Part shown: positions 11,088 to 20,639 of the stretch, piece after piece
Position numbering within the stretch: the stretch's first letter is position 1
Layout of the letters: every line of letters begins with the position of its first letter
Origin: Schistocephalus solidus
Taxonomy: Eukaryota; Platyhelminthes; Cestoda; Diphyllobothriidea; Diphyllobothriidae
Assembly (NCBI GenBank): GCA_017591395.1
Contig: WEDG01000803.1
Span: forward strand, 62,001-126,000
Direction: 5' to 3'
DNA: 64,000 nucleotides
The notes under the pieces: model-generated
The model's database searches: none
Told to the model about the DNA's origin: nothing
Seen by the model: the letters and a program-made list of their open reading frames with translations, nothing else
Made by a program: the position numbers and the translations under genes

Positions 11088-11463
11088 TATAAATAAATAA
11101 ATAAATAGTATATTTAACGCCCAGAGAGCCCCATCATTACACACCTTGTTTTGCGGTTTAAATAAAGACAAAGTGGATAATTGCTGCACTATATGAGCAG
11201 CCATATTAACAGCAGAAATGAATTATATGGTAGGCCAAGCCAATTCAGAATGATTTGCCATTTTTAAAACAAAAGTCAACAATCTTTGACATATACGGTG
11301 AACTAGAAAAGAAGCAGTTAAAAAACTCCTAGGGTTAAATTGGAGGTGGAGTTCAGCCAGCTGCAATTTTAAAATAACTAGGAGAAAAAACTGCTTCACT
11401 AAACATTAATAGCTAGATGGAATGGGATAGTACTGTGATGTTGCTGACAACGTATGAGGGTTC
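11088..11463 (-). mobile_element. Family 1 LINE, 3' end (lower half of split copy C)
   Basis: Matches the 3' UTR of copy B in reverse orientation, including 'GATGGGGCTCTCTGGGCG' (copy B 'GATGGGGCCCTCTGGGCC') and a TTTA-type tail at 11088-11107. It stops at the 10-bp block ATGAGGGTTC (11454-11463), which recurs at 17014-17023, where the same family 1 element resumes. The intervening DNA is a nested RTE-like element. Confidence 0.82.
11454..11463. repeat. Target-site duplication, left copy
   Basis: ATGAGGGTTC, repeated at 17014-17023. In the uninterrupted family 1 3' UTR (copy B, about 6700-6750 reverse-complemented) this region occurs once (as ATGAGGTTTC), so the two copies flank an insertion. 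Confidence 0.8.
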
Positions 11464-11617
11464 AGGAGTGTCGGGGTACTAGGTATGGCTAGCACCACGC
11501 AGATAGCATTTGGTCAGTCCATTTGTCTCGTTTAGGTGTTGAATGCTCCTGTGGCCGCCTCCAACTGGTACCCAACACTCAAGTGTGGCTCTTCTAAGCT
11601 GGGTTCTTCCAAGTCGG

Positions 11618-12022
11618 GTGCTGACTCTGTTGAAGCTCTCTTCGGTTCTGATGGCGTTCATGGACTCTGAATCCTGTGCCGGTCTTCATGCTGAGGGGAA
11701 ATTACTGGCTCTGCAGACCTCAATCGGTTTATTTCTCAGTCGACAGCGAACAACCGCTCGCCGACATACCTGCTGGTGCGGAATACCGGATCCGTAACAC
11801 TGAATGGAGAGGTTCTTCACCGGGCACCTGTGTTAACGCGTCCCTGTCCAGAACTTTAATTACTCAATAAGCTGCAGTTTTTTTCTCCTGAAAACACATG
11901 AAACAACGATCAGGAGTTTTTTTCACTGTCAGCTTGACCCTCTACTGTATATATCTATTTTTTTGACCTTGCCTGTAAACTTGCAATAAATAAATAAAAT
12001 AAAAAAAATAAATATAAAATAA
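11618..12022 (+). mobile_element. A-tailed insertion in the family 3 5' UTR
   Basis: In the minus copy of family 3 the 5' UTR reads 'GGGTTCTTCCCAGCGGCCACACC' without interruption at about 62800-62830. Here the same flanks are separated by about 400 bp ending in an A-rich tail of AATAAA-type repeats at 11985-12022. This looks like a SINE or a short truncated LINE inserted on the plus strand. I do not recognise the body. No clear target duplication beyond an AAG. Confidence 0.55.
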
Positions 12023-12452
12023 AAGTGGCCACACCCCGGGCAACCGTCACGACCGACGGGCTAAACCAGGTGAGGGTCTCCGGTGTTGTGTGTGCCTCCG
12101 CACCCGGTATGTCTGACTCCCGAACTTTCCACCTCCCCTCTTTCAAAAAGGCCTACGGTGGGGGCGACAGCAACCCCAGGCTAACTCGGGTCGTTCTCCC
12201 ACTAAAACAAAACCGTGACCCATAGTGGAGTTTGGCAGCCGTCTGGGATGTCCGAGCAGCCATATTTAGGGGCAGCACTGCTTGCCTCCTCGTGGAGGAA
12301 GGGGCTAGAAAAGGTGCCTTACAAAATGCTGGTTATCACGTCTTATACAGCCAACCGCGGCTCGCAGATCGCAAAATACGCGGTCGTTAGACTTAAACAA
12401 ACAACAATAGCCCCGTCCCCATCCACCTCGCTATATCCTCCAGGTTGCTCGG

Positions 12453-13215
12453 GTGAGTCCATTCACACTAGCAGCCTGGAATGTTCGTTCCCTTTTAGAC
12501 AATCCTACGAGCAACCGGCCGGAACGGAGGACAGCGCTAGTCACCCGGGAACTGGCGCGCTACAAGGTGGACATTGCTGCTTTCAGCGAGACCCGATTCT
12601 CTGAGCAGAGTCAGCTGGCGGAGGTGGGTGCCGGCTTCACCTTCCTCTGGAGTGGCCGGCCAAAGGCAGAGCAACTCAACGCTGTAGTTGCCTTTGCCTT
12701 CCGGAACGACATCGTGGGACGTCTGCCCCGTCTGCCGCAGGGTATCAATGGTCGCCTGATGAGCCTCCGCCTACCTCTTCGGGGAGGCCAGTTCGCCACC
12801 ATCAACAGCACCTACGCTCCCCCAATGACGATATTTTATGCGGCGAAGGACGAATTCTACAAGAACCTGCATGCCCTGCTGGTGACTTTGCCGAAAGTGG
12901 ACATGTGAATTGTCTTTGGTGACTTCAACGCCCGCGTCGGATGGACCACGCTGCCTGGCAGGGAGTGATGGGTCCCCACAGTCTCGGTAGCTGTAACGAT
13001 AACGAACTCCATCTTCTGCACACGTGTGCAAAACACCGTCTCCTGCTGACCAACACCTTCTTCCGCCCTCCGACGCGGGAGAAGGCCACGTGGGTACACC
13101 TTCGGTCGCGGCGTTGGCATCTGCTGGACTATGTTCTCGTCCGGAGGCGAGATCGACAGGACGTGCTGGTAACCAAGGCGATCTGCGATGCCGATGGTTG
13201 AACAGATCACCGCCT
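12453..13215 (+). pseudogene. Family 3 endonuclease
   Basis: EEP-type LINE endonuclease in two frames. First part: '[16 protein letters not shown]', '[16 protein letters not shown]' (ETRF intact), '[18 protein letters not shown]', then a stop at 12906-12908 just before '[10 protein letters not shown]'. After a frameshift: '[20 protein letters not shown]', '[16 protein letters not shown]' and, past a stop at 13199-13201, '[13 protein letters not shown]', the SDH-equivalent motif. The key catalytic residues are present, but two stops and one shift break the ORF. Confidence 0.82.
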
Positions 13216-13659
13216 CGTCATCTCACAGATGAGGCTACGACTGCTACCCCGACGAAGGCCCCAAGGTAAGAGGCCACCAGGTAAGTTAAATACTCTTGTT
13301 AAATTTGCATGCTCACTGTTTTCATTGCAGCAACCAAATAAACGAGAAAACTGAAGGACCTGCATGCTCCAGATGATAATGCTATCGTGGAAATACGATG
13401 GTGTTGACTGCCTGGATGATCCCAAAGGCTGAGGAAATCCATGGGTATGCGGACCGCAATGAAAGGAAAAAACTTCTTCACAGCCATCAAGGCCATCTAT
13501 GGCTTGTAAATCAAGGGGACCGCACCGCTGCACAGCTCTAACGGCACAACACTGCTGACAGAGAAATTTCAAATTCTGAAGCGCTGGGCCGAGCACTTCA
13601 GAAGTGTCTTTAATTGCTCATCAGCCATCTCTGATGCTGTCATTGACTGGCTCCCTCAA

Positions 13660-15050
13660 GTGGACACGAAAAATGACCTAGATCTGCCGCCTTCCCTACT
13701 AGAAACCATCTGGGCCATGCAGCAGATTTCCAATGGTAAAGCACCAGGATCCGACGCAATCCCACCGGAAGTCTACACGCACGGTGGGCCACGGCTGATG
13801 GCAGAACTTACAACACTTTTCCAGGAGATCCGGTGCCAAGGACAATTTCCTCAGGATTTCAAAGACGCGACCATCGTCTATCTCTTCAAATGAAAGGGGA
13901 ACCAGCAACTGCGTGATAATCACAGAGGCATCTCGTTGCTCAACATTGCCGGGAAGATCTTCGCCCGTATCCTTCTCAATCGTCTGATCGGCTATCTAGA
14001 GCAGGGTTTGCTCCCGGAAAGCCAATGTAGCTTCCGCCGACACCGTGGAACAACTGATATGAACTTTGACACCCGCCAGCTACGATAGAAGTGCCAGAAG
14101 ATGCGAACTCACCTATACCCTACCTTCGTGGATCAAACGAAAGCCTTTGACACGGTGAATCGCGACGGACTGTGGAAAGTCATGCAGAAATTTGGCTGTC
14201 CTGAGCGGTTCACGCACATGGTGTGTCAGCTTCATGACGGGATGACGGCGCGCGTCACTGACAACGGGACGGTATCCAAAGCATTCGCAGTGACCAACTG
14301 AGAGAAGCAGGGCTGCGTATTGGCTCTCACCCTGTTCAGTCTCATGTTCCCGGCTATGCTGATGGACGCCTACCATGATGAGCAGCCTGGGATCCGTATC
14401 GCCTACAGAACTGACGGGCACCTTCTCAACAGTTGGTGTATGCAGGCTTCAAAGCGCGTGAATACGACTACAGTCCATGACTTGCTCTTCGCGGACGACT
14501 GCGCCCTTAACAAAATGATGGAGGAGGGCATGCAAAGGAGCATAGACCTCTTCGCCGCAGGCTGCGACAATTTTGAATTAACAATCAGTACATCCAAACT
14601 GGTTGTCATGCACCAGCTGCCACCCAACGCGGAATACAATGCTCCTCGAATCAATGTCAACGGTGCTCACATAAAAACGTGGAAACCTTCGCTTATCTAT
14701 GAAACACGCTGTCACGCAATACGATAGTCGATGACGAGGTTGAACAACGGATCTCCAAAGCTAGTCAAGCCTTCGGCCGGTTGCAGTCCTCCGTGTGGAA
14801 TTGCCATGGTATTCACCTGAACGCCAAACTAAAGATGCACAAGGCCGTCATCTTGACGACACTCCTTTACGGAGCGGAGACCTGGACCTTCTACTCGAAC
14901 CAAGCCAGGAAGCTGAATCACTTTCATCTCAGCTGCCTCCGCAGAATACTGAAGATGAGATTGCATGACAGGATCCCGGACAAGGAAGTCCTGGAGCGGA
15001 CCAGAATCCTCAGCATCAACGCCATGCTGAGACAATTGCAACTGCGATAA
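13660..15050 (+). pseudogene. Family 3 reverse transcriptase and RTE C-terminal region
   Basis: RT fingers at 13660-13893 ('NGKAPGSDAIPPEVYTHGGP', 'DFKDATIVYLFK'), then 'NHRGISLLNIAGKIFARILL', 'FVDQTKAFDTVNRDGLWKVM', a QG motif 'KQGCVLALTLFSLMF' after a stop at 14299-14301, and motif C 'LLFADDCALNKMM' with the Asp pair intact (about 14480-14515). The C-terminal region 14781-15050 has the RTE hallmark '[18 protein letters not shown]' and '[20 protein letters not shown]'. Frame breaks near 13890, 14090, 14300 and 14720. Confidence 0.82.
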
Positions 15051-15164
15051 AGCAGCCACCTGGTAAGAATGGAATACGAGTGACTACCCAAACGACTTTT
15101 CTACGTCGACTTCATTACGGGTGCTCGCCGACTGGGAGGTCAAAAACGACGCTAAAAGGACACA

Positions 15165-16220
15165 TTGAAGAAATCGCTGAAGCAACTGCAAATCAACCCG
15201 GTGACCCAGGAGGACCTCGCCCAGGATAGACCGGCATGGAGAAGATCCGTGGAGACCGGTTCAGCAATCTATGAGGCCAACCGGATCGCCGCCGCAAAGG
15301 CCAAAAGAGCGGCACGAATGTCACCAGCGCACCGGACCAAGATCAACGATGCCCAGGCCCTGCCAACATGCCCGCGCTGTCAACGCATCTTCCACGCGAG
15401 AATCAGCCTGGTTGGACATCTTCGGACGCAACGCACCAACAATCTGACAATTCCAATTTCTACGTCAAATTCTGCCAACCCTCCTTCAGACTTCCCCACC
15501 CTCACTTCTGGCATCAATTCCATTACTCCCACCATCATAGAGACCACATCCTTCTACTCATTGCCTATTAACCCTACCACCGCAACCACCCCCGCTTTCG
15601 CCTTAACTACCACCAATACCACCACCGTCAGCGATGGGGACTCTCTCCTAAACTGTCCTCAATGCGACTGCACATTCACCTCACGCATCGGCATGGTCGG
15701 TCACTTGCGAATCCATCGTACAGACACTGGTGAGCCAGTGTCTGAAGCACCAAAACACAGCAGGGATCGTCGCCTCCACTGTCCTCACTATCCTCGCGCA
15801 TTCACTCATCGCACGGGCCTATTCGGTCAAATGCGCATTCATGACAGCCGAATTAACCGCAATGCCGACAACACCTATAAATCATGCACGCCCTCCGCTC
15901 CTGCCATTCTTACCGCCACTGGCACCCCCACTACCATGAATGACATCCCCCCAGCCTCTACCGATTTCTCCTGCCCACAATGCGCCCGCAACTTCAACTC
16001 CCGCATCGGCCTGGTTGGTCACCTGCGAATCCATCGCACTGAGGCTGATGAACCAGTGCCTGGGGCTCTGACATACAGTCACTGCGCCCACCTCCACTAC
16101 CCTCACTGCTCCCGCACATTTACACATGCACATGGGCCTATTAGGACACATGCGCCTCCACGACAACCTCTGGTAAACCACCGGAGGCCAAGCCACATCA
16201 GCGCACACCATCTACACTAA
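15165..16220 (+). CDS. Family 3 C-terminal C2H2 zinc-finger arm
   Basis: 351 open codons continuing the LINE protein ('LKKSLKQLQINPVTQEDLAQ', then an Ala/Lys-rich helix). Five C2H2-like units follow. Unit 1, about residues 69-90: CPRCQRIF..LVGHLRTQ, last His replaced by Gln. Unit 2, about 15655-15720: CPQCDCTF..GHLRIH, complete. Unit 3, about 15778-15843: second Cys is Tyr and one His is Gln. Unit 4, about 15974-16035: CPQCARNF..GHLRIH, complete. Unit 5 is degenerate. Units are joined by Ser/Thr/Pro-rich linkers. The likely role is nucleic-acid binding by the LINE protein, for example for targeting; that is inference. The arm is the longest intact ORF of the element. The start codon is internal, since the protein continues from the RT. 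Confidence 0.75.
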   Translation: MKKSLKQLQINPVTQEDLAQDRPAWRRSVETGSAIYEANRIAAAKAKRAARMSPAHRTKINDAQALPTCPRCQRIFHARISLVGHLRTQRTNNLTIPISTSNSANPPSDFPTLTSGINSITPTIIETTSFYSLPINPTTATTPAFALTTTNTTTVSDGDSLLNCPQCDCTFTSRIGMVGHLRIHRTDTGEPVSEAPKHSRDRRLHCPHYPRAFTHRTGLFGQMRIHDSRINRNADNTYKSCTPSAPAILTATGTPTTMNDIPPASTDFSCPQCARNFNSRIGLVGHLRIHRTEADEPVPGALTYSHCAHLHYPHCSRTFTHAHGPIRTHAPPRQPLVNHRRPSHISAHHLH

Positions 16221-16264
16221 AACATAGACAACACCCTCACAATCATCATAATGTACCTAATAAA

Positions 16265-16802
16265 ATCACGGTGTTCTAGAAACCATAGCTTGGAAGGCTG
16301 CCAATCTGACGCTTACACCAGACAACTCCGTTGGCCAAGTGTATGTGCCGTGTGTGTCGAGTGGCCGACCAGTGCACTGGGAGTCAGGCGGAGATGGCTC
16401 CTCCATATACCCTGAGTAATTGAATCCTGGTGTGTGCGTTATGGGGGCCAGGTCGTGCTGTGGCGCGCAAAGACGGGTACGCTGACCCATCAGCCAATGC
16501 ACCCACTCCGTTATCAAACAACTGACTGGCTCGGATGGTGGTCTGATTGTTTGGGGTTCGGCAGCTCAACGCCTTTTCTTCACTATAAACAATCTGACGC
16601 GCTTGAAACTATCACGGTGCGCTAAAAACCGTGGCTTGGAAGGTTGCCAACTGACGGGATAACTCGAACCGCGTGGTCAGCCCAATTTGTATTTTTTATG
16701 GAGTGGCTGACTGGCGGACTGAGAGTCAGGTTGCAATGGGTCCTTCTTATGTGGCCTTTTTGGCACTCCCAGACCGTGGAATCCGTGTCATGTGTAGTGG
16801 TA
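16265..16802 (+). repeat. Family 3 3' UTR: two related units
   Basis: Two units start at about 16265 and 16613. Each opens with 'ATCACGGTG', a near match to '(A)AACC(A/G)T(A/G)GCTTGGAAGG' and 'TGCCAA', and each carries a 'CTG(G)GAGTCAGG' block. The minus copy of the element has the same pair (about 59150-59215 and 59530-59560), so the arrangement belongs to the element. A related start also lies at about 38660-38700. Confidence 0.6.
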
Positions 16803-17013
16803 AACCCAGGGGCGGCTCCGGCCACGCCAGCCACCTGCTCCCTCTCCCATCTCCGGTCTTAACACCGGGCTCAGGTGGGTGAGGAGGAGAGAGTGCGGTA
16901 GATGCAGCACGATCTACTAGCACTTTCAACTAAAGCACGCGCAAGTCACCGTCCCTGCACCACCTGGTGTGGAGCATACGGAAGACCTCATCGAAATCGC
17001 CGGTCAAACTATC
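16803..17013 (+). repeat. Family 3 3'-terminal module (copy 1)
   Basis: Shared with 38966-39203 (+) and 58779-59010 (-): 'GCCAGCCACCTG', 'TCTCCGGTCTT', 'ACACCGGGCTCAGGTGGG', 'GAGAGTGCGGTAG', ending in a GTCAAACTGTC-like sequence. The three copies stop being similar at the same point, which defines the 3' end of the element. Confidence 0.7.
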
Positions 17014-17023
17014 ATGAGGGTTC
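17014..17023. repeat. Target-site duplication, right copy
   Basis: ATGAGGGTTC, identical to 11454-11463; beyond it family 1 sequence resumes. Confidence 0.8.
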
Positions 17024-17972
17024 GGAACACTCCTTGTCGGGGGAGAGATAATATAGCAGTCAGAGCTTCTGTTTATAACCACCAGTGGAGGTGAGAGAGG
17101 AGGAACTCATCGTAGACAACAGGGTCGAAACGAAGAGGGGCAGTAGAGGTCACGAGATCATCATCGAGATGCGACCCTGCTGACTGCAAAGTCCACCAAC
17201 AAAGAGGCAAAACCATCAGAACCCGCGTCGATCATCAACTGAACCTGGAGGCCATCGTCGGGTTTGCCAAATACGAGGAAAGTATCAAGGTTGTCACGAG
17301 TTGGTGATGCTAGTTTAAAAGGATGGGACAAAAAAAGTGAATGCAAAGATTTACTCTGCAGAGGATGATGGAAATATAATTAGAGGCCAATATAATATCA
17401 AGGGAGCTGCCTCAAATACCAGGAGGACCCTTTTCGAAATCCAAAAATTGCGAGTTGGGGAAGGAAACAGACAATAAGGACGTTATCTCTTCCAAAGTTA
17501 ATTTTTTGCGTAATTTGGTTTTGAAAATAGCTAATGTAGACGACAACTTAATTTCCGGTTGAAGATTATTCCACATGAAAGCATATTTGGAGGCAAAATA
17601 CTGAGAGCGGTTAGTTGTGGAGTTAAGGGGTGGTGAAATGATCATGGAGGAATTACGAGTAGCATAGGGTCGATATGCTGGAGTGAGAGCGTTAATTCGT
17701 GGGAGATTTGAGCTAGAGTTAACGTGAAACAGGAAGCTGAGACCAGCTTCGAGTCTTCTAACCCACATAAATTTAATGTTTGCTAACTGGCATCTATCCG
17801 TTTAAGAAATACTCGATCCAGGAAGATGAAATAATCTTCGAGTAAAAACCCTCTGAACTTTTTCAATCTTACTTCAGTCAGAGGCGTTCCTCAGCCCAAA
17901 GTTAGGACAGCAGTATTCTGGGATAGGAAGAACAAGCATGCGGTACAGGATTAACTTTTTTTCCTGCAAATA

Positions 17973-18049
17973 TCACGTCAGAGCCTGGGATCGATCTACC
18001 GATCCTCGACATTTTAGCCGTTCGCGCTAACCACTCGTCCACCGCATCG
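17973..18049 (-). repeat. tRNA-like (SINE head) insertion in family 1
   Basis: The minus strand reads like a tRNA-derived sequence: 'GGTGGACGAGTGGTTAGCGC' (A-box-like TGGTTAGCGC) and, 40 bases on, 'GGTAGATCGATCCCAGG' (B-box-like). It interrupts the family 1 sequence, which is continuous in copy B at 5730-5790. It lacks a good acceptor stem, so I call it a SINE head or tRNA pseudogene, not a functional tRNA. Confidence 0.5.
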
Positions 18050-18599
18050 CAGCCTTTGCAGAAATTTGATCGGCATGAGGCGATAATGCTAGCTTATTCG
18101 TGTATCCTAGACCTAGTTCTCTTATAGTTGATCGTTCTAAAAATTTACTCCTTTGAAATACTAGGGGTCCAGGAAGTTTGGCGGGGCCAAAACACATGAA
18201 ACTACTCTTGGATGGAGAAAATTCCATCTGCCAACTAGAGCTCCAAAGTGAGAGCATAAGTAGATCAGTGTTGATTTTATCAACGCAACTATTGGCCGTG
18301 TCTTTAGAAAATGAATAAATGAACTTGAGATCGTAAGCGTAAACGAACTTTTGGGAATTTGTGCGTTAATTTGAAATTTCATTTATGTACAGAATAATAG
18401 AAGGGGACCCAGAACCGTGTTTTGAAAAACGCCACTGATGATCGGCTGAGGCGTCAAATAGCTCTTACCTACTATTATGCGCTCAGGGGTGCCAGTTGGC
18501 ATGAAAATTGATGACGAATCGGAGACCTCTAGAGCTCAGTATTCGGATTGTTATTCGGATGATGGTTATTGGCTAACAAACGGCTCTACTTTTAAATGA

Positions 18600-19980
18600 G
18601 CATGCAAATATGACCCAATGGTTATGTGATCATTTTACGGAGGCATGGGTAATGAAAACATCATATTTCGTGGGGAAAGAATGCATGGAAGACATAATTT
18701 AAAGACGGTCTTATAAATCCTCCGTAGTCCTTTTTTGGGGTCAGGGAGAAAGCTGCTTACGAAGGAAGAGGAAAATAAAAGGTTAATTGAATCAGTGCTA
18801 AGATAAATGTGCTGTCTTTGCTTAAAGGTAGAGAGGTTATTTGATAACCTTAAATCGATTGTTATGTTATTCCAAAAAAAGCAATACCTGGAAGCAAAGA
18901 ACAGAGAGCATTTTGATGTGGAGGATATAGAAGGAGGCATAATCAGTGAAGAATTACGTATGTTGTTTATACGAATAATGGGGGTAAGGGCTGAAATTTG
19001 GGCAATATTTGAAATATTATTAAGGCGGAAAGGGGGGCAAAAGCCAGCTTCCAGTCTCCGAACCCGTCAAAATGTTAGGTAAGAAGATGGCAATTATTCG
19101 ATTTTAACTGCGGATTAAAAATCCTTAATGTAAAGCAAAAACAAAAGAGGACAAGCACTTTGCCCTGAATCACACCACATACAATAGAGATCTCAGCTGA
19201 AAATTAGTACCCCACTAAGGTCTTTTATTCCCAATTCATTAGATACAACGTCATGAAATTTGTAAGGGGACAACGAATTCTTAATAATTCTAACTTAACT
19301 ATGAGTCTCCTATGAGGCACTTTAACAAAGGCCTTGCTAAGATCAAAATCGATAAAGACCACAGATGGATGATCATTAGAAACAGATGTTAATAGATGTA
19401 GAAAAGACATGCAACATGTTTCACAAGAGTGAGCGGGTAGGGTCCTATTTTGGGAAGAGCTAAGAAGTTGATTGCTTATGCAAAAATCTGTAATATGTAG
19501 AGCAATTATTTCTCGAGCAAGAGAAGGTGTTTTATGAACACCACGATTATTATGGACATCCGGGCGTAAGCCAGATTATAATACTCGAATAATAATAGAG
19601 GTATTCCAGTTATCAGTAAAAAAACCGTTCTCAAGGAAATCTGAGAACACTTTGCTCATAAAAGGGGAAAATCACTGAGCTTTTTAAAAAGTTAATTTGG
19701 GATGTTGTCGGTTTCACCTGAGTGTGATTGATTAAGGTGGCTTATCTGTTTCTGAATATTTGTAGGAACAAAATCAATGGTGGTGAGCAACCAATGAGAT
19801 ATCAGAGGAATATAAGGGATGGGAGTGGTTTCAAGAGTTAAATGTTTCGTGAAGAAGGAATTCAACAATGCTGCTTTGTCAAAATCTTCTGTAATGAAAT
19901 TATTATTGCAAGTAAGTAAGGGCGGAATTACTTAAGGAGATTAAGCGGAAGAACGGAGCTGGAAACGCGGCAGTAGTGTG
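18600..19980 (-). mobile_element. Family 1-like LINE, copy D (subfamily of copy A)
   Basis: Minus-strand order: RT fingers around 19880-19700 ('SHLNQSHSGETDNIPN'), 'VVFIDFDLSKAFVKVPHRRL' at 19225-19410, then a decayed palm and the C-terminal region at 18635-18940 ('FFASRYCFFWNNITIDLRLS', 'SFLPDPKKGLRRI'). This matches copy A (1-2830) more closely than copy B. No intact YADD box could be found; the palm is deleted or scrambled between 19225 and 19080. Confidence 0.65.
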
Positions 19981-20400
19981 GTGAAATGACGCAGATTATC
20001 AATTCGCGGGTCATTTGGCGAGAACCAGCCACAAATTCAAGTTTAACGAAGCTGAAATTCTTGCAAGAGGTGATAATCGCATGAGCCGCGAGTTTCTTGA
20101 GTCATGGTTTACAGGCCCCAAATCTATTAACTAGTGCACTGACTTACCCAACCCATAATCGGTATTGAGTCTCAGTTTGGCCAGAGCAATTGTCCACTCG
20201 GGAAGCGCTCAGGCAAACACATTTTGAAACGCCAGTGCAGGTTAGCCAGATCGCCAAGCTATCATCACGCCAACCTCCAACGCGGGTCACGCAATTGCAG
20301 CGGATAACAACTCGCATGCCGACCATCAAACAATTAACACACTAGAGCTCAGTCGTCATCGCTGAAGTGGGAGCCGTTAATTGCCGTAGGCGTGCAGTAG
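19981..20400. other. No gene seen
   Basis: Unassigned sequence between family 1 copy D and an LTR-like block. It contains a 61-codon minus ORF (20144-20329) with no recognisable motif. Confidence 0.5.
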
Positions 20401-20404
20401 CATA

Positions 20405-20580
20405 GCGATGGCATGCTATAAATACTGCAACTCCCTGTGTATGAAGTACCCGTATCTGATACTGTCTTTAATGATGTGCTTGAGTTCGAATCCGAAACGT
20501 CAGTCAAATAAAGCTCTTGTCCCAGCGATCGCATCTACTTCTTCTCGGAGGGCATTCATTGCATGCAGTATTTATCGACT
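20405..20580 (+). repeat. LTR-like block
   Basis: Carries a TATA-type element 'GCTATAAATACTGCAACTC' at about 20415, then 'CTGATACTGTCTTTAATGA', 'TTCGAATCCGAAACGTCAG' and an AATAAA signal at about 20507-20512. A homologous block lies at 35700-35870 in reverse orientation, next to a gag-like relic. TATA followed about 90 bp later by AATAAA is the layout of a retrotransposon LTR. No partner LTR or internal region is visible here, so it may be a solo LTR or fragment. Confidence 0.45.
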
Positions 20581-20639
20581 ACAAGAAAGCCTTCTGTATA
20601 AACTCACTCGTATAGAACTATAGGGTTGAGCTTCTGCTG

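Larger units (their letters stand above)
11464..17013 (+). mobile_element. Family 3 RTE-like LINE with C2H2 arm, full length, nested
   Basis: A 5.55-kb element inserted into a minus-strand family 1 3' UTR and bounded by the duplicated 10-mer ATGAGGGTTC. Order: 5' UTR, matched by the minus copy at 62830-62965; an extra A-tailed insertion (11618-12022); endonuclease (about 12453-13215); linker; RT (13660-14720); an RTE-type C-terminal region with '[20 protein letters not shown]' (14781-15050); a C2H2 zinc-finger arm (15165-16220); and a 3' UTR made of two related units plus a terminal module ending near 'GGTCAAACTATC'. No A tail is present. Several stops and frameshifts make it inactive. Confidence 0.85.
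17014..18475 (-). mobile_element. Family 1 LINE, upper half of split copy C
   Basis: Continues the family 1 element interrupted at 11463. On the minus strand: RT 'SSSWQMEFSPSKSSFMCFGP' (18027-18257), 'LVALSKPHAD'-type text, then the C-terminal region 'RRLEAGLSFLFHVNSSSNLP' and 'FASKYAFMWNNLQPEIKLSS' (17412-17768), then the 3' segment 'NLDTFLVFGKPDDGLQVQLM' (17161-17346). The catalytic box near 18325 reads YAYD where copy B has YADD. It is 5'-truncated within the RT. A tRNA-like sequence replaces about 40 bp at 17973-18049. Confidence 0.78.
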
